A stretch of DNA of 64,000 nt from Candidatus Gallionella acididurans (lineage in GTDB: Bacteria > Pseudomonadota > Gammaproteobacteria > Burkholderiales > Gallionellaceae), in contig LSLI01000009.1 of NCBI GenBank assembly GCA_001577345.1, forward strand, positions 1 through 64,000, written 5' to 3'. Below are positions 9,365 through 20,961 of the stretch, piece after piece. The notes below the pieces were generated by a model, which saw only the letters and a program-made list of their open reading frames with translations, was not told the origin of the DNA and made no database searches. The position numbers and the translations under genes are program-made. Numbering within the stretch: position 1 is the stretch's first letter; every line of letters begins with the position of its first letter.

Positions 9365-9764
9365 TTTTCGCCCCATGCCGCTCGATCAGCTCAAGCAGTT
9401 GCCACGCATCGCATCCGGCTTTCGATACCAGCATTTCGCACGTTGCGCCTGTTGGGTGTCGCACTGCCACGGTCACTATGATGTTGGCCGGATCACTTGC
9501 ATCGTCAACGTAAATTGCCCGTTGCGTGCCGGGCGTAGCCTCCAGCATGGCAATGACTTTTTGCCGCCGCGCTTCCCGCTGCCTGTCCTGTAGCGTTTCC
9601 GGTTTGGCTATTGCCGTTGTGGTTTTTTCAGAGGTATCATGGGTATCAAAGGTGCAAGCCTGTATTGGTGCGGGCTTCGCTGATACCTCGCCACGGTTGC
9701 ACGGGGTATCTGGGGTATCAGCCGCACGCCGTTCCATTGTTGCCAGCAGATTATCAAGCCCCAT
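9354..9764 (-). CDS. Hypothetical protein of the integrative element
   Basis: 136-aa ORF overlapping the 3' end of the primase gene and the 5' end of the next ORF. Confidence 0.55.
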   Translation of the reverse strand: MGLDNLLATMERRAADTPDTPCNRGEVSAKPAPIQACTFDTHDTSEKTTTAIAKPETLQDRQREARRQKVIAMLEATPGTQRAIYVDDASDPANIIVTVAVRHPTGATCEMLVSKAGCDAWQLLELIERHGAKNVH

Positions 9765-12603
9765 GATCGCCCCCCAGCTTGTCAGCTTGCACGGGGTAGA
9801 GTTTCACGCCGCGCCCGCCGATGCGATAGAACTTAGCCCGCTTGCCGTCCGCCCCCGGTATCGGCAATGCGCCTGCTTCCTGCAAGGCATCAAGCGCCCT
9901 GTTGAAATCAAAGCCCGTCAGTGCTTCGCGCAAGCCTTCCGCCGTGAACAGGTATGCCCGGCCTTCATGGGCATCACGCCACCAGCCAGCCCGATTGACG
10001 CGCATGGTGTCCGATGTTTCGCTGGTGTCGGCATTGGAAAACCGACTATCGCCATGCCGTTCAATGAAGCCTGAAACACGATCAAGTATTTGCCGCCGTT
10101 CATCGTTGCCGCGCCCGCGTGTAGATTGCCAAGCCTTGAAGCCTACCGCCGCCGCTTCGATTGCCGCACCTTCCGGCCAGCCGGTTATGCCGTACTCAGT
10201 CGCCACCTCACCAGCCAGCGCCAGCATGGCGAAACGCCCGGCGGCGCGCTTGGATTGCCCCTCTGCATCATCTGCAGATAGCACCGGAAATGACTTGAAC
10301 CGTTCCAAGTATTCGCAAAAGTCGCGTTTGTCTCGTGTTAGTTTTTCGAGGAATGCGCGCCCGGCGTGTCCGTGGTGCGTTACTGCCGCCCGCTTGATCG
10401 CATCAGAAAATGCCGTACCACTTTGCAAGCCGTGCAGGTTATCCCAAGCCCCGAATTTTCGCGCCGCTGGAATATCCAGCAGCCGCACGGACTGCCCGGC
10501 TTTCGCCTTTGCGCCACCTTCCATCATGGCCGTGGCAATAGTGCGTTCACCACTTGATAAAACGAAACAGCGCCAGCGTGTAACGCCTCGCGCATTGCCC
10601 GTGCGGCTTGCCCGTTGCTTGCCCCGTCCGTTGCCCAGCGCATAAATGATCGCGCCGACTTCGCGGGGATCGCATTCGCTGATTTCGTCAAGTGCCAGTA
10701 AGCCATCATTGAACAGGCTTGCCGCGCCTTCCATGCCGTTTGAAGTTGCGCGCCAGCTTCGGCGGTAGTTTGCCCCGCCCCATGTAGAACATGCGGCTTC
10801 GATAGCAGTAGTCTTCCCGGTGGAACTGTCGCCCACGTAATGAATGCCACCGCTTTCGCCGTTGCACCGCGCCAGCATCGCGCCTGTGAATGAAGCCGCC
10901 AGCGCCAGCGTCAGCAGTGGATTGCCAACAGCCCGCGCCGATATTTCGGACTGCCACCCGGCCAGCGTTCCGGCCTTGGTAAACTCATCATGCCCGCGTT
11001 CGCCGGATTGAAATATCACGCCCGAAGCCGCCGCGCCGATAACGGTATCAGGTAGCACAAATGAATCACCGCACCAGCCAACTTGCAGTGCGCAATGAAT
11101 GCGCCGTTTCGGTGGTTTGGCTTGCAGATATTGAGCCAACAGATTGCGCCCGGCGTGCGGGTCAATCTCTACACCCATCGCCAGCAATTCGCCGCGCAAT
11201 TCATCGCCCGCGCCGCGTAGCAATTCCATCGGCATAGCCCATTCGCGCCACTTGCCAAGGGTGGTTTTGAATCGCAGCATTCGCCCAAAATTATTATCTT
11301 GCCCGTCAGAGGTCACGGCCTCAACATGCACAGGGGAGCATATCCATTGCTGAATCAGCGAGGGTGGAGCTTCGCCTTTGCCGTGCTTGATCGTAAAAAA
11401 CCATACACCCGGTTTCAGCTTGCCGCCGTCAGGCAGCGGTTGCCAGTCGTCAAACACTTTGAAGCATGGCCGCTTGCTTTCGTCGGGGATTATCGGCTCA
11501 GGCGATACCCCTGACACCTCGGCAGTATCGGCAGGGGGATCAGCGGAAAGCCCGTCGTTATTGGCTTGCACCTCTGACACCTCTGATACCCCGTTTTCCG
11601 GCATGACGTCATCGGCTTCTTGTTTTCGTGTTTCCGTGTCACTCAGCGCGGCAGCATCACCCGTAGCAGCGTTTTCAGCTTCGGGTGGTGTGAAGGTATT
11701 GCCCGATTCTAGCGTCGCGCCTATGGTGTTCCTCACAGCTTCCAGCCCTTGCAATGCCGCCATGTCGTTAAAGTCGGTTGCTTTGTCCGGTCGGTTCGCG
11801 CCAAAGTCGGGGATTGCCAGCAGTCCGCCCACGAATCGCGCCGCTTCGGTTGCCTTTGTCAGTCCAGGATTGCCATCCGTTTTGTAATCGTCATCGGCGC
11901 AGAGAATCAGCGGCAGGTCGGGGAATTTATCGCGCATTGCTTTTGCCACCGCCGGCAGATTCCCGGCATTGAAGGCCACCGCCACCGGGTAGCCTGTGGC
12001 TTCATGGATAGATGCGCCTGTTGCGAATCCCTCAGCGATGCACAGCGCCGCCGCGCCCTTCGTGATGCCGATGCTGAAATAGCAGCCTGACACTCGCCCG
12101 CCACTTAAAAACTTCTTGCCACCATCAGCGTCGATGAATTGCAGGGAGTGCAGCACGCCATCGGCACGCATTGGGATCACTAGCGCCCCATTGTGCAACC
12201 TTGCGCCAGCCGGATTGATGCCCTTGCGGGTCAAATAAGAATGATTGTCGGGGGCGGGTTGCGCCGCATTCCATATGGAGGTCGCTTGTGCTTGCGCTTC
12301 GGCTTGCTTGGCCTTGCGATCTGCTTCAGCTTGCGCCTTCGCCTCAGCAACCTGGCGCATGAATGCTTCGCGCTCGGCTGGCGTATATGGACTATCTCGT
12401 TTTTCCTGCCAGTCGGCGGATAGTCCTGTTGAGTAGTCCCCGAATATCCCACCGATTCCATCAGGAAACAACTTGCACCATGCAGCCGTGTTGCGGCTTC
12501 CCTTGCCTTCGCCGGGGAACTTGTGGAACTTGCCCGGTTCGATCACGTTAGGCGGTTGCAGGCCAGCGGCTCGAATTGCATCTAGAAAGGTTGGCGCATT
12601 CAT
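9754..12603 (-). CDS. Toprim / DUF927-type primase-helicase
   Basis: Toprim-like LCIAEGFATGASIHEATGYPVAVAFNAGNL...LILCADDD; Walker A VGDSSTGKTTAIEAAC in DUF927 context; ATG at 12603. Confidence 0.85.
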   Translation of the reverse strand: MNAPTFLDAIRAAGLQPPNVIEPGKFHKFPGEGKGSRNTAAWCKLFPDGIGGIFGDYSTGLSADWQEKRDSPYTPAEREAFMRQVAEAKAQAEADRKAKQAEAQAQATSIWNAAQPAPDNHSYLTRKGINPAGARLHNGALVIPMRADGVLHSLQFIDADGGKKFLSGGRVSGCYFSIGITKGAAALCIAEGFATGASIHEATGYPVAVAFNAGNLPAVAKAMRDKFPDLPLILCADDDYKTDGNPGLTKATEAARFVGGLLAIPDFGANRPDKATDFNDMAALQGLEAVRNTIGATLESGNTFTPPEAENAATGDAAALSDTETRKQEADDVMPENGVSEVSEVQANNDGLSADPPADTAEVSGVSPEPIIPDESKRPCFKVFDDWQPLPDGGKLKPGVWFFTIKHGKGEAPPSLIQQWICSPVHVEAVTSDGQDNNFGRMLRFKTTLGKWREWAMPMELLRGAGDELRGELLAMGVEIDPHAGRNLLAQYLQAKPPKRRIHCALQVGWCGDSFVLPDTVIGAAASGVIFQSGERGHDEFTKAGTLAGWQSEISARAVGNPLLTLALAASFTGAMLARCNGESGGIHYVGDSSTGKTTAIEAACSTWGGANYRRSWRATSNGMEGAASLFNDGLLALDEISECDPREVGAIIYALGNGRGKQRASRTGNARGVTRWRCFVLSSGERTIATAMMEGGAKAKAGQSVRLLDIPAARKFGAWDNLHGLQSGTAFSDAIKRAAVTHHGHAGRAFLEKLTRDKRDFCEYLERFKSFPVLSADDAEGQSKRAAGRFAMLALAGEVATEYGITGWPEGAAIEAAAVGFKAWQSTRGRGNDERRQILDRVSGFIERHGDSRFSNADTSETSDTMRVNRAGWWRDAHEGRAYLFTAEGLREALTGFDFNRALDALQEAGALPIPGADGKRAKFYRIGGRGVKLYPVQADKLGGDHGA

Positions 12604-12827
12604 ACCCGGCCTCCGATCATGCGGAATAATGAAAGGGCAATGCAGCACCCGGCCTGTCGCCATAGATGCCCAGCATCAGCGTGATCTTGACGAGCAAGCT
12701 CCAAGCTGTAGGCAGTTCGCCAAAGCGCAATTGAGAGCTTGTTGAAGCTGCCGGATTGTTTATAATGGGTGCGTGGTGTTGGGGGCGTACCGTTCGAGGG
12801 TGCGCCCTTGTTGTTTGTGGTGTCCAT
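12600..12827 (-). CDS. Hypothetical small protein between AlpA and primase
   Basis: 75-aa ORF, 4-bp overlap with the primase start. Confidence 0.45.
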   Translation of the reverse strand: MDTTNNKGAPSNGTPPTPRTHYKQSGSFNKLSIALWRTAYSLELARQDHADAGHLWRQAGCCIALSLFRMIGGRV

Positions 12828-12836
12828 GATCGCGCC

Positions 12837-13052
12837 TCACTTTCCGGCCTGCGATGCAGCGATGCGCTCAGCCGCCCACACCTCTACATCCGCCGCGTTC
12901 CATGCGGTGCAGTTTTCGGATAGCTTGATAGGCTTCGGGAATTTGCCAGCCTTGACCCAGGCCCAAATGCTTGAGCCGGAAACGCCAAGGCGTTGCTTGA
13001 GGTGGGGGAGTCGGTAGAATTGTTGCGGTGTAGGTTGTGTTGCGTTCGCCAT
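12837..13052 (-). CDS. AlpA-family transcriptional regulator
   Basis: YRLPHLKQRLGVSGSSIWAWVKAGKFPKPIKLSENCTAWNAADVEVWAAERIA is a classic AlpA/MerR-like HTH. Confidence 0.9.
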   Translation of the reverse strand: MANATQPTPQQFYRLPHLKQRLGVSGSSIWAWVKAGKFPKPIKLSENCTAWNAADVEVWAAERIAASQAGK

Positions 13053-13175
13053 GATATACATCTCCGTAGAGTTTTAACGCGTCTAGCCTCATGCATTGCG
13101 CGTCATTGGCGAACTATCAAGCAGAAAACTAAAACTTTTTATCTGTTTAATTACCCTCTGTTTCTTAAGATATGC

Positions 13176-13916
13176 CTAGACTTTGGGGAGCAGGATCGCA
13201 GCCCAAGTACTTGCAGCGGGTCCCGCTGCTGGGCTACCTGCGGTATTGGCGGCAGTTGAACTAGTGAGCGAGTCCGGCGCGATCAGTTTTGCTTTTTTCT
13301 TTGGCGTAGGCGTGTATCTGACTATGGTTGCTTTCAGCCTCTTCGCCACCCAACGTTGAAACTCTATTATTCCTTCCGGAGTCTCCAGCTTTTTACCCGC
13401 TGCTCTCACTCTTGATTCTATTTTTTTTGCTCCCCCGCCTAGTGCGCCTGCAACAGCCGCATACAGTCCCCCGGCTTCGGTGTGCCTCTTTTCGTGCAGG
13501 TGTTTATAGGTTTCATCAAAATTGACCAGCCAGTGGGCTTCCCACATGAGGTCTGGTTTTGATTTGTTGCCTAGCGGTTTCGGCCAAGGACTTTTCCCCT
13601 CAAGGAATCTCTTTATTCCATTGGTCACATATTCAATCGTTTCGTCATTAATTGGTGCGTCCGGCATGATAGGTCTGCGTCTTTCTGCCCATGCCACAAA
13701 TTCGTATAGGTGAAGAAATGGGCCGTGAAAGTTTATCTGCCCCTCTGTTGTCTCCAGCTTTTTACCCGCTGTTCTCACCCTTGGTTCTACTTTTTCTAAT
13801 TCTTCGCGTAGCTGGAGAACGGCCATGTGATTTGCTATGCGTTTCGCTGTTTCAATATCGCCGGGCGTGATCGAGTCAGTGCGCTTGCCCATCTTCTTCA
13901 CTATGCGCTTGGTCAT
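13176..13916 (-). CDS. Hypothetical protein with internal duplicated segment
   Basis: 246-aa ORF just downstream of integrase; EPRVRTAGKKLETTEGQI and ESRVRAAGKKLETPEGII. Confidence 0.6.
   Translation of the reverse strand: MTKRIVKKMGKRTDSITPGDIETAKRIANHMAVLQLREELEKVEPRVRTAGKKLETTEGQINFHGPFLHLYEFVAWAERRRPIMPDAPINDETIEYVTNGIKRFLEGKSPWPKPLGNKSKPDLMWEAHWLVNFDETYKHLHEKRHTEAGGLYAAVAGALGGGAKKIESRVRAAGKKLETPEGIIEFQRWVAKRLKATIVRYTPTPKKKAKLIAPDSLTSSTAANTAGSPAAGPAASTWAAILLPKV
13381..13420. repeat. 40-bp direct repeat, copy 1
   Basis: gtctccagctttttacccgctgctctcactcttgattcta; 37/40 identical to 13751-13790. Confidence 0.85.
13751..13790. repeat. 40-bp direct repeat, copy 2
   Basis: gtctccagctttttacccgctgttctcacccttggttcta. 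Confidence 0.85.
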
Positions 13917-13917
13917 T

Positions 13918-15141
13918 TCAAGCGGCCTTAATTTGCAGTGGTATCACTTCTGCGCCTGCCTTTAGCTTGTCCAGATAGTCCGCCCATTGCTGCATCATGG
14001 CGCGCCGTTCATCCAGATACTCGGCAAAGTTATAGGCCGCTCGGCTTGCGTTTTTTTCAACGTGGGCAAGTTGCACCTCGATTGCGTCCCGATGAATACC
14101 CCACTTGGTTTTGTGTTCGTTCAATGCGGTGGATGCCGCCGAGCGGAAGCCGTGTCCGGTCATCTTGCCTGTGTACCCCATGCGCCCCAGCGCGCGCAGA
14201 ATCACCGCCTTGCTTGCTGGTTTGGTCGGGTCGTTACGGTTCGGGAAAACGTGCTGCCTGTCGCCGGATAGTTTTGCGGCTTCCCTGAATGCGGCCACCG
14301 CCTGAGCGGATAGCGGTACAAGATGGGGGCGGCGCATCTTCATGCGTTCGGCGGGTATCAGCCATTCGGCACGATCAAGGTCAAGCTCCTGCCATTCCGC
14401 CTCTATCAGTTCGCTGGTGCGGGTAAAGGTTAGTGCCATCAGTTGCAGGGCATAGGTAGTAAACGGGCTGCCTTGATACCCGTCAATATCGCGCAGCAAT
14501 TGCGGGAAGCCGCCTTTCTCTATCGTGGTGTAGTGCGTCCGCTTGGGTTTTTTAAGTGCGCCGCGCAGTTCGGTTGCAGGGTTGCTGTTGCATCGACTTG
14601 TAGCGATGCCATAGCGGAATACGGCACTGCTCCGTTGTAGTACGCGGCTGGCGATTTCCAATGCGCCACGCTTTTCAATGATGCGCATCGTTGCCAACAA
14701 TTCGGCAGGGGTTATCTCGGCAATCGGGCGGTGTCCCAACGATGGGAAGGCATCTTGTTCAAGGGTGCGCAATGTCAGGGCTTTGTGCCCCTCTGTCCAA
14801 TCGTTTGAACGATTCTCTATCCACTCCCGCGCTACTGCCTCAAAAGTGTTTGCCGCTGCAACCTTGGCTTGCCGTTTTTGGGTTTGCTTGACTGCGCTGG
14901 GATCAGTGCCGTTCGCTATCAGCTTGCGCGCCTCGTCGCGCCGTTCGCGGGCAAGGGCTAGGCCAACGTCTGGATATACACCAAGTGCAAGGGTCTTTTG
15001 CTTCCCAGCAAAACGGTAGGCCAGTTGCCAGTATTTGCCGCCGTTTGGATGGATCATCACATATAGCCCGCCACCGTCCGTTAGCTTGCGCGGCTTGGCT
15101 TCCGGCTTGGCTTTTCTGATAGCAACATCGTTTAGTTTCAT
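13918..15141 (-). CDS. Tyrosine-type site-specific integrase (DUF4102 N-terminal domain)
   Basis: MKLNDVAIRKAKPEAKPRKLTDGGGLYVMIHPNGGKYWQLAYRFAGKQKTLALGVYP...GHGFRSAASTALNE...QLAHVEKN; next to tRNA-Arg. Confidence 0.95.
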   Translation of the reverse strand: MKLNDVAIRKAKPEAKPRKLTDGGGLYVMIHPNGGKYWQLAYRFAGKQKTLALGVYPDVGLALARERRDEARKLIANGTDPSAVKQTQKRQAKVAAANTFEAVAREWIENRSNDWTEGHKALTLRTLEQDAFPSLGHRPIAEITPAELLATMRIIEKRGALEIASRVLQRSSAVFRYGIATSRCNSNPATELRGALKKPKRTHYTTIEKGGFPQLLRDIDGYQGSPFTTYALQLMALTFTRTSELIEAEWQELDLDRAEWLIPAERMKMRRPHLVPLSAQAVAAFREAAKLSGDRQHVFPNRNDPTKPASKAVILRALGRMGYTGKMTGHGFRSAASTALNEHKTKWGIHRDAIEVQLAHVEKNASRAAYNFAEYLDERRAMMQQWADYLDKLKAGAEVIPLQIKAA

Positions 15142-15294
15142 GGCCGCACCCCTTTTGTTGGTAAAAAATGGTGTTGGTAAATCGTTTACCAACAGATTTA
15201 ACAACAGCTGTTGGTAAATTGCAATAGACGGGGAAGTACGGCATTAAACAGAAAAGCCGCCAATCACTAGGATTTAAGCGGCTTTCGTGGGTGG

Positions 15295-15334
15295 TATCGG
15301 ATGGGATAAAACGGCTATTTGGTGTCCTCGACAG
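15295..15334. repeat. tRNA-proximal att repeat
   Basis: tatcggatgggataaaacggctatttggt + gtcctcgacag, overlapping the tRNA-Arg 3' end. Confidence 0.9.
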
Positions 15335-15394
15335 GAATCGAACCTGTAATTGACCCTTAGGAGGGGCCGGTTATATCCATTTAACTACGGGGAC
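15320..15394 (-). tRNA. tRNA-Arg (anticodon CCT)
   Basis: Reverse complement gtccccgtagttaaatggatataaccggcccctCCTaagggtcaattacaggttcgattcctgtcgaggacacca folds as a cloverleaf. Confidence 0.93.
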
Positions 15395-15463
15395 AGGGTG
15401 CGCTTTGAAAGCCGTGCGCATTCTAGCTCAAACATCCATAAATTGCCGATTCGATATTGTGGC

Positions 15464-16705
15464 TCACGGTGTAAAACGTTTGGCTATCAGCACTGCATTG
15501 CTTCCGCCGAATGCGAACGAATTTGACATCACCGCGTCGAGTTTAATGCCTGTCCGACTCTGGTTGGGAACGTAGTCCAAATCACATTCAGGATCGGGTT
15601 CATGCAGATTGATGGTTGGGGGAACGGAGTTGTGATGCAGTGCCAGCAAGGCGGCCATGAATTCCACCGCACCAGTGGCCCCCATCAAATGACCATGCAT
15701 TGATTTTGTTGAGCTGATTGGAATATTCGCGGCATGCGAGCCAAATACCTTTTTGACAGCTTTGGTTTCTTCGATATCTCCTGCAAGCGTGGCGGTGCCG
15801 TGGGCATTGATGTAATCGATGTCACCGGGTTGCAGCTTTGCATCGTGCAAGGCGTTCAGGATTGCGCGGGCTTGTCCTGAGGCATCCGGCTTGGTGATGT
15901 GGCTGGAATCTGATGAACAATCATAACCCGCCAGTTCCGCATATATCTTCGCGCCACGTTTGACGGCACGCTCTGCATCTTCCAGTACCAGTATCGCAGC
16001 CCCTTCGCCCAGCACCAGTCCGCTGCGATTTTTGGCGAAAGGCTTGCACGATGCCCCGGCATCGTTTGGATCTTCCTTGGCAAGGGTATGCAGCGCTTCC
16101 CAGGCTTTCATCGCTCCCAGCGTGAGCATGGCTTCTGAGCCGCCAGCCAGCATCACATCAGCATAGCCGTGTTTGATCCGGCGGTATGCTTCTCCGATGG
16201 CAATCGCCGATGAAGAGCAGGCGGTAGCATAAGTTATATTGGGACCCTGCAGGTGGTACTTGATAGAAATATGAGAAGCGGCTGCGTTGTTCATGCTTAA
16301 CAACACTGTGAGCGGTTTGACGCGCGGTTCCTTGCGCTGGAGCACCTCGATATAGCCTTCTTCCAGTGTACTGGAACCACCCTGGCATGAGCCCATGCAG
16401 ACTCCCGCGCGCCCTTGCTCTGGCTCGCTTAATTCCAGCCGTGCATCCCGCACGGCTTGATCAGCGGCTATCAGGGCGAACTGGCTGAAGCGTTCGATGC
16501 CGGTTAGCTGTATTTTGCTGAAGTGGTCGCCGGGGTTAAAGTCTTCCACCGGTGCAGCGATACGAATGGAGAGCTTTTCGATGAAATCGGATTGCAGATG
16601 CTTGATGCCGGAATGTCCGGCCATCAGATTGCCGAAAAATTCTTCGGGGGACTTTCCTACCGGAGAGATAATACCCAAGCCGGTAATGACAACGCGCCTG
16701 GCCAT
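15464..16705 (-). CDS. Beta-ketoacyl-ACP synthase II-like (FabF family)
   Basis: RRVVITGLGIISPVG...ITYATACSSSAIAIGEAYRRIKHG...INAHGTATLAGD...SSTKSMHGHLMGATGAVE...SNSFAFGGSNAVLI. Confidence 0.93.
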   Translation of the reverse strand: MARRVVITGLGIISPVGKSPEEFFGNLMAGHSGIKHLQSDFIEKLSIRIAAPVEDFNPGDHFSKIQLTGIERFSQFALIAADQAVRDARLELSEPEQGRAGVCMGSCQGGSSTLEEGYIEVLQRKEPRVKPLTVLLSMNNAAASHISIKYHLQGPNITYATACSSSAIAIGEAYRRIKHGYADVMLAGGSEAMLTLGAMKAWEALHTLAKEDPNDAGASCKPFAKNRSGLVLGEGAAILVLEDAERAVKRGAKIYAELAGYDCSSDSSHITKPDASGQARAILNALHDAKLQPGDIDYINAHGTATLAGDIEETKAVKKVFGSHAANIPISSTKSMHGHLMGATGAVEFMAALLALHHNSVPPTINLHEPDPECDLDYVPNQSRTGIKLDAVMSNSFAFGGSNAVLIAKRFTP

Positions 16706-16712
16706 TTAAAGT

Positions 16713-16961
16713 TTAATGAGCCGAGCCTTTTTGCTCTGCGATGATCCTGTCAACAACCTTGACCACGTCGCCCACTGTTTTAAGTTCAATGCGTTCGTCC
16801 GTCAGTTTGATCTTGAGTTCGTCTTCGAGGTTGAACATGAATTCGATGACCGAGAGTGAGTCCAGCCCCAGGCTATCCAGTTGGGCATCGGGGCTCAAAT
16901 CTTCAAGTTTGAGGTCGAATTGCTCGACCATCATGCGTTGTATGGTTTGCAGAGAGCTCAT
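16713..16961 (-). CDS. Acyl carrier protein
   Basis: 82 aa with LDSLGLDSLSVIEFMFNLEDELKIKLTDERIELKTVGDVV. Confidence 0.93.
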   Translation of the reverse strand: MSSLQTIQRMMVEQFDLKLEDLSPDAQLDSLGLDSLSVIEFMFNLEDELKIKLTDERIELKTVGDVVKVVDRIIAEQKGSAH

Positions 16962-16964
16962 AAG

Positions 16965-17843
16965 TTATAGTGGGTACAGTGAAATCGGACGCATTGTAAC
17001 AGATAGTAACTTTGACTCCATGGTTGGCAGAGTCGGCGCAATTGCAATGCGGGTGGCGTCGAAAAAACGGATGGTGGCGTCTGAGACCTGCTCCCGTTCG
17101 TTGTCGATAGTGAGCATGTGATAGCTGTTGTGCAGCAGGATGCTTTCCACGGTTTTTGAACCGATATGCTCCGCGACGAAGCGAGCGCTGCGGGGCGAGG
17201 AAACATCGTCATCAACAGCATGAATGATCAGAGCCGGCGCGGTGACATGCTGCAGGGATTTTTTTACGGATTTGATCAGCAACTCTGCTTCATGCACGGC
17301 AGGTAGGGAAAGCTTGGCAGCGCCTGCCATCGAAGAATCCTTGTGGCTCATCTCGCGTGCCACCCACTTGCGCAATTGCTCATTCTTGAGGCCAAAAGGT
17401 TCGCGTTCACGATAGCTGTATATGTAGCGGAACGGCGTGTAATAGCCTATCGGCAACAGAAAGCGATACCAGGGGATACTCCAGCCGTCGTAATACAGTG
17501 TGGTAGCGAGCAGCGACAGTGCGGCCACTTCGTCACCCAATTCCGCTGCGACACTGAGAGAAAGTACCGCACCGATGCACAACCCGCCGACTGCAACTGT
17601 CTTGTACTGTTGCTTGAGGGTATGAAACTCGGCTACCACCTTTGCATGCCAGTCTTTCCAGTGGGTAATTGAGTGCGCATCATCACCGTGCTGGTAGCCG
17701 TAGCCGCGAATATGCGGTACATGTACGGTATATCCGGATTGATGCAGCCGCTTGGCCAGAGGAAGCATTTCCGCCGGGCTGCTCTGCAAGCCGTGTATCA
17801 GCAGCACGGCATGCTCGCCGCCAACTAAAGTAACTGGATCCAT
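16965..17843 (-). CDS. Alpha/beta hydrolase (lipase/esterase-like)
   Basis: AVLLIHGLQSSPAEMLPLAKRLHQSGYTVHVPHIRGYGYQHGD; VGGLCIGAVLSL nucleophile-elbow-like region. Confidence 0.8.
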   Translation of the reverse strand: MDPVTLVGGEHAVLLIHGLQSSPAEMLPLAKRLHQSGYTVHVPHIRGYGYQHGDDAHSITHWKDWHAKVVAEFHTLKQQYKTVAVGGLCIGAVLSLSVAAELGDEVAALSLLATTLYYDGWSIPWYRFLLPIGYYTPFRYIYSYREREPFGLKNEQLRKWVAREMSHKDSSMAGAAKLSLPAVHEAELLIKSVKKSLQHVTAPALIIHAVDDDVSSPRSARFVAEHIGSKTVESILLHNSYHMLTIDNEREQVSDATIRFFDATRIAIAPTLPTMESKLLSVTMRPISLYPL

Positions 17844-18004
17844 AATCTCGGGTGGTTGAAAAAGTCGCGCATTCTAGCAAATAGAACAATCCGCGGTTAG
17901 TGCATCAGTAGCGGAATAAGTTCACAACAATAGGCCACCGCAAGATCACGCGGCTGGTTTTGCCGGTTAGGCAATGCCCTGTTCAATGTTTGCCGGGGAC
18001 GGCT

Positions 18005-20157
<2,153 letters not shown>

Positions 20158-20177
<20 letters not shown>

Positions 20178-20841
20178 CCGTTCCCAAACTGTAGCCGAGA
20201 CCACGCACGGTTCTAATGATTGCCCCCGATCCTTCCAGCTTGGCGCGCAACCTGGAGATGACTTTTTCAACTGCGTTTATGGAATTGATGTCGTCTTGCC
20301 AGCCGTAAAGCGCCTCCAATAATTGCTCCTTGGTAACAATACGATTGGCGCGTACGGCAATATACTCAAGGGCAGAGAGTTCCCTGGAACTCAAGTCCAG
20401 CAGTCTGTTCCCTATCAAGGCGCGGCGGCCGACCGTATCGATACGCAATAAGCCCAGGTTCAATTCGGGATCTGCGCTGCCATGGCTGCGGCGTATGAGT
20501 GAGCGAATCCGGGCTTCCAGCTCGTTGAGGGCAATGGGTTTGACTACATAATCGTCTGCGCCCAGGTCAAGCAGGCGTACCCGTTCGTCTACTGCCTCGC
20601 GGGCCGACATGACAAGAACGGGCGTGCGATTGCCTGACGCGCGCAGCTTGCGCAGAACTTCCGCCCCGTCCGCATCAGGCAAACCCAGATCAAGGAGCAC
20701 AACATCATAGTTCTGGCCTAGTAGCCAGATGTCTGCTTCATTGCGGTTTTTGGCCCAATCGGTTACGTATCCCTCTTGTTGGAGCGCCCGACAAATTACA
20801 TCGGCCAGGGGATGGTTGTCTTCAACTAACAGAAGTCGCAT
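20158..20841 (-). CDS. OmpR-family response regulator
   Basis: MRLLLVEDNHPLADVICRALQQEGYVTDWA...DVVLLDLGLPDADGAEVLRKLR...winged-helix C-terminus IRTVRGLGYSL. Confidence 0.93.
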
Positions 20842-20961
20842 GAGTTGTCAGGAAACGGTCAGCAAACGTGATTATGATAGCAACGAAATAAGCCATGGTG
20901 CGCAAACGCCACTGGCTTGTATTTCACCTAAATCCTCTCCCGGGTTAAAACCCGGGTTTAT

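Larger units (their letters stand above)
6742..15334. mobile_element. Integrative element (~8.6 kb) in the 3' end of tRNA-Arg(CCT)
   Basis: Direct repeats at both ends, tyrosine integrase adjacent to tRNA, AlpA regulator, Toprim/DUF927 protein, repeated TTTACCAAC motifs near both ends. Confidence 0.9.

Noticed and set aside
6742-15334. Calling the element a complete prophage or a conjugative ICE
   Set aside because: No structural, lysis, terminase, relaxase or type IV secretion genes are recognisable; only integration, regulation and replication-type genes are visible.
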